Assembly (NCBI GenBank): GCA_024639405.1
Contig: JAHEIL010000004.1
Coordinates: 1-64,000 of the forward strand
Length of the DNA: 64,000 nt
From: Crocinitomicaceae bacterium
GTDB taxonomy: Bacteria > Bacteroidota > Bacteroidia > Flavobacteriales_D > Crocinitomicaceae
Reading direction: 5' to 3'
Made by a program: the position numbers and the translations under genes
The notes under the pieces: model-generated
Told to the model about the DNA's origin: nothing
The model's input: only the letters and a program-made list of their open reading frames with translations
Database searches by the model: none
Shown: positions 62,970 through 64,000 of the stretch, piece by piece
Layout of the letters: each line of letters starts with the position of its first letter
Numbering within the stretch: position 1 is the stretch's first letter

Positions 62970-63069
62970 TACTTTCGTACCCTAAATATTAAGAATGTAA
63001 GTTTAGCCGTCCAAAGTTTAACTCACATTCCCTAGTAAATCAACAGCTCTCTTCAGGGCTGTTTTTTTT
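62970..63069 (+). ncRNA. Possible structured small RNA between Pycsar and restriction genes
   Basis: A -7-like TACTTTCG at 62970-62977 is followed by a hairpin GAATGTaAGTT / AACTcACATTC (62993-63003 and 63020-63030, ten pairs and one mismatch). A terminator ACAGCTC / GGGCTGT with eight T ends it (63043-63069). No ORF fits this strand here. It could also be the leader or 5' end of a divergent unit. Confidence 0.4.
63042..63069 (+). terminator. Rho-independent terminator
   Basis: ACAGCTC (63043-63049) pairs with GGGCTGT (63056-63062), including one G-U, and is followed by a run of T. It ends the putative small RNA. Confidence 0.75.
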
Positions 63070-63151
63070 GTCAAAGATACATGTAATCTTTTAACAAAAC
63101 AAATTTATTAAAATTTGAAGTGTTCTACAAATAAATTTATCAACATTTTTG

Positions 63152-63180
63152 TTGATAAGTTAATTTTTTACCTATTTTTG
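63152..63180 (+). promoter_or_regulatory. Promoter of the type I restriction locus
   Basis: TTG at 63152-63154 and a TATTTTTG -7 box at 63173-63180 are 18 bases apart. The hsdS ATG is at 63205. Confidence 0.6.
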
Positions 63181-63204
63181 AAGCGCATAACAAATTCAAA
63201 GTGT

Positions 63205-63774
63205 ATGGAAAAAGTATTTGAAAGTATCGCTGAATTTCAATTTGGATATTATGATAAGCCAGTAGATTCAGGTGCTGTGTCCTATATACAAGTTAAAGAT
63301 TTTGATGCTAACAATCAGTTTTCAAATGAAACTAGTGCATTTTTAAATATTGATGAAAAGTCTAGAAAACATCTTTTGAAGGATGGTGATGTGATTTTTG
63401 TGGCAAAAGGATTCAGGAATTTTGCATGGACATATAAAGAATCATTTGGACCTGCAATTGCATCATCAATCTTTTTTGTCATTAAAGTTGATACGTCAAA
63501 AATACTTCCTGAATTTTTGACTTCTTTACTAAATTCTGCGGCATATCAGCAGCAATTTCAGCAGTTAGGCGCTGGTAGTTCTATTCCATCAATTCGAAAA
63601 TCCGAATTAGAAGCAATTAAAATACAAGTTCCTCCATTGGAGCTTCAAAGGAAAACGGTCACAATCAATGAACTCTATTTAAAAGAATTGCAATTGACGA
63701 ACAAAATCATTGATGAAAAACAAAAGTATTACAACAATATTATTAACAAACTAATTACTCAAGTACATGTCTAA
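63205..63774 (+). CDS. hsdS: Half-length type I restriction specificity subunit (HsdS)
   Basis: The start at 63205 gives 189 residues; upstream codons cross the promoter. One target recognition domain (ESIAEFQFGYYDKPVDSG ... LKDGDVIFVAKGFRN) is followed by IPSIRKSELEAIKIQVPPLELQRKTVTINELYLKELQLTNKIIDEKQ, the conserved spacer coiled coil. Normal HsdS has two such units and about 400 residues. A single unit could work as a dimer on a palindromic site. The gene precedes and overlaps hsdM by 8 bp, unlike the usual M-S order. Confidence 0.85.
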   Translation: MEKVFESIAEFQFGYYDKPVDSGAVSYIQVKDFDANNQFSNETSAFLNIDEKSRKHLLKDGDVIFVAKGFRNFAWTYKESFGPAIASSIFFVIKVDTSKILPEFLTSLLNSAAYQQQFQQLGAGSSIPSIRKSELEAIKIQVPPLELQRKTVTINELYLKELQLTNKIIDEKQKYYNNIINKLITQVHV

Positions 63775-64000
63775 ATTAACTCAAAAAGAAATTAATCAAA
63801 CTGTCTGGAAAGCATGTGACTCGTTTAGAGGAGTTCTTGATCCTACACAATACAAGGATTATGTTTTAACAATGCTTTTTGTTAAATATGTTTCAGATGT
63901 GTGGAAGGATAAACATGCTGTTTACAAAGAAAAGTACGGAGATGATACTGTTAGGATTGAACGAGCTTTGAGAAATGAACGTTTTCAAGTTCCAGATAAC
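63767..64000 (+). CDS. hsdM: Type I restriction-modification methyltransferase HsdM, N-terminal part
   Basis: The frame starts at ATG 63767, inside the end of hsdS, and runs to the window edge: 78 residues seen. INQTVWKACDSFRGVLDPTQYKDYVLTMLFVKYVSDVW is the typical HsdM N-terminal helical region. The SAM-binding NPPY domain lies outside the window. The subunit methylates adenine at the site chosen by HsdS. hsdR may follow farther right. Confidence 0.92.
   Translation, partial: MSKLTQKEINQTVWKACDSFRGVLDPTQYKDYVLTMLFVKYVSDVWKDKHAVYKEKYGDDTVRIERALRNERFQVPDN

Noticed and set aside
63115-63204. N-terminal extension of HsdS
   Set aside because: It crosses a good promoter; the ATG at 63205 starts the conserved specificity domain.
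45990-64000. Second attachment site (repeat of the tRNA-Asp 3' end)
   Set aside because: Reading the region by eye did not show a copy; it is presumed to lie outside the window.

Overview
The window is low-GC (roughly one third G+C, by eye) DNA from a member of the Bacteroidota, most likely Flavobacteriales and possibly near Fluviicola/Crocinitomicaceae; the family placement is inference. The evidence is type IX secretion genes (PorQ, a PorE-like protein), an exported protein with a type IX sorting tail, a TonB-dependent receptor with an N-terminal carboxypeptidase-regulatory domain, Bacteroidota promoters of the TTG-N19-TAnnTTTG type, and an IntDOT-like tyrosine recombinase.

Positions 1-45770 look like ordinary chromosome: the tail of rplS, a GH25 lysozyme, MarC, large exported beta-propeller and adhesion-like proteins, Lon, a GlmU-like nucleotidyltransferase with a Na+/solute symporter, MeaB, PorQ, cmk, a PagL-like deacylase, MazG, a TonB receptor, M61 and M1 peptidases, an ABC-F protein, HutH, HisS, SlyD, threonine aldolase and ValS. 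Genes often sit back to back or overlap by 4 bp. From 41.4 to 45.8 kb there are small regulators: a membrane protein with an Xre repressor, a short DUF3606-like ORF, and an operon joining a small Cys-Pro-Pro protein and a membrane protein to a two-component system.

At 45938 a tRNA-Asp gene with encoded CCA is followed by a tyrosine integrase carrying repeated 13-bp putative arm sites. Everything from there to the window end looks like an integrated mobile element or island: RteC, an eight-gene TetR-controlled RND efflux operon, two excisionase-like helix-turn-helix proteins, a replication-type protein, a DnaC-like loader, a cell-wall amidase, then defence genes. I did not find the second attachment site, so the island probably runs past 64000.

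The most interesting locus is 60456-62857. It is a minus-strand operon of a DUF2188 protein, a three-helix PycTM-like membrane effector, a class III nucleotide cyclase (PycC-like), and a protein combining an E2 (ubiquitin-conjugating)-like core with a C-terminal SEC-C zinc motif. The middle pair is a Pycsar anti-phage system. The extra E2-SEC-C gene suggests a Pycsar variant with a conjugation-type accessory protein, analogous to the short type II CBASS systems that carry E2 but no E1 or JAB. Next to it, beyond a putative structured small RNA, starts a type I restriction locus with a half-length HsdS and an HsdM cut by the window end.
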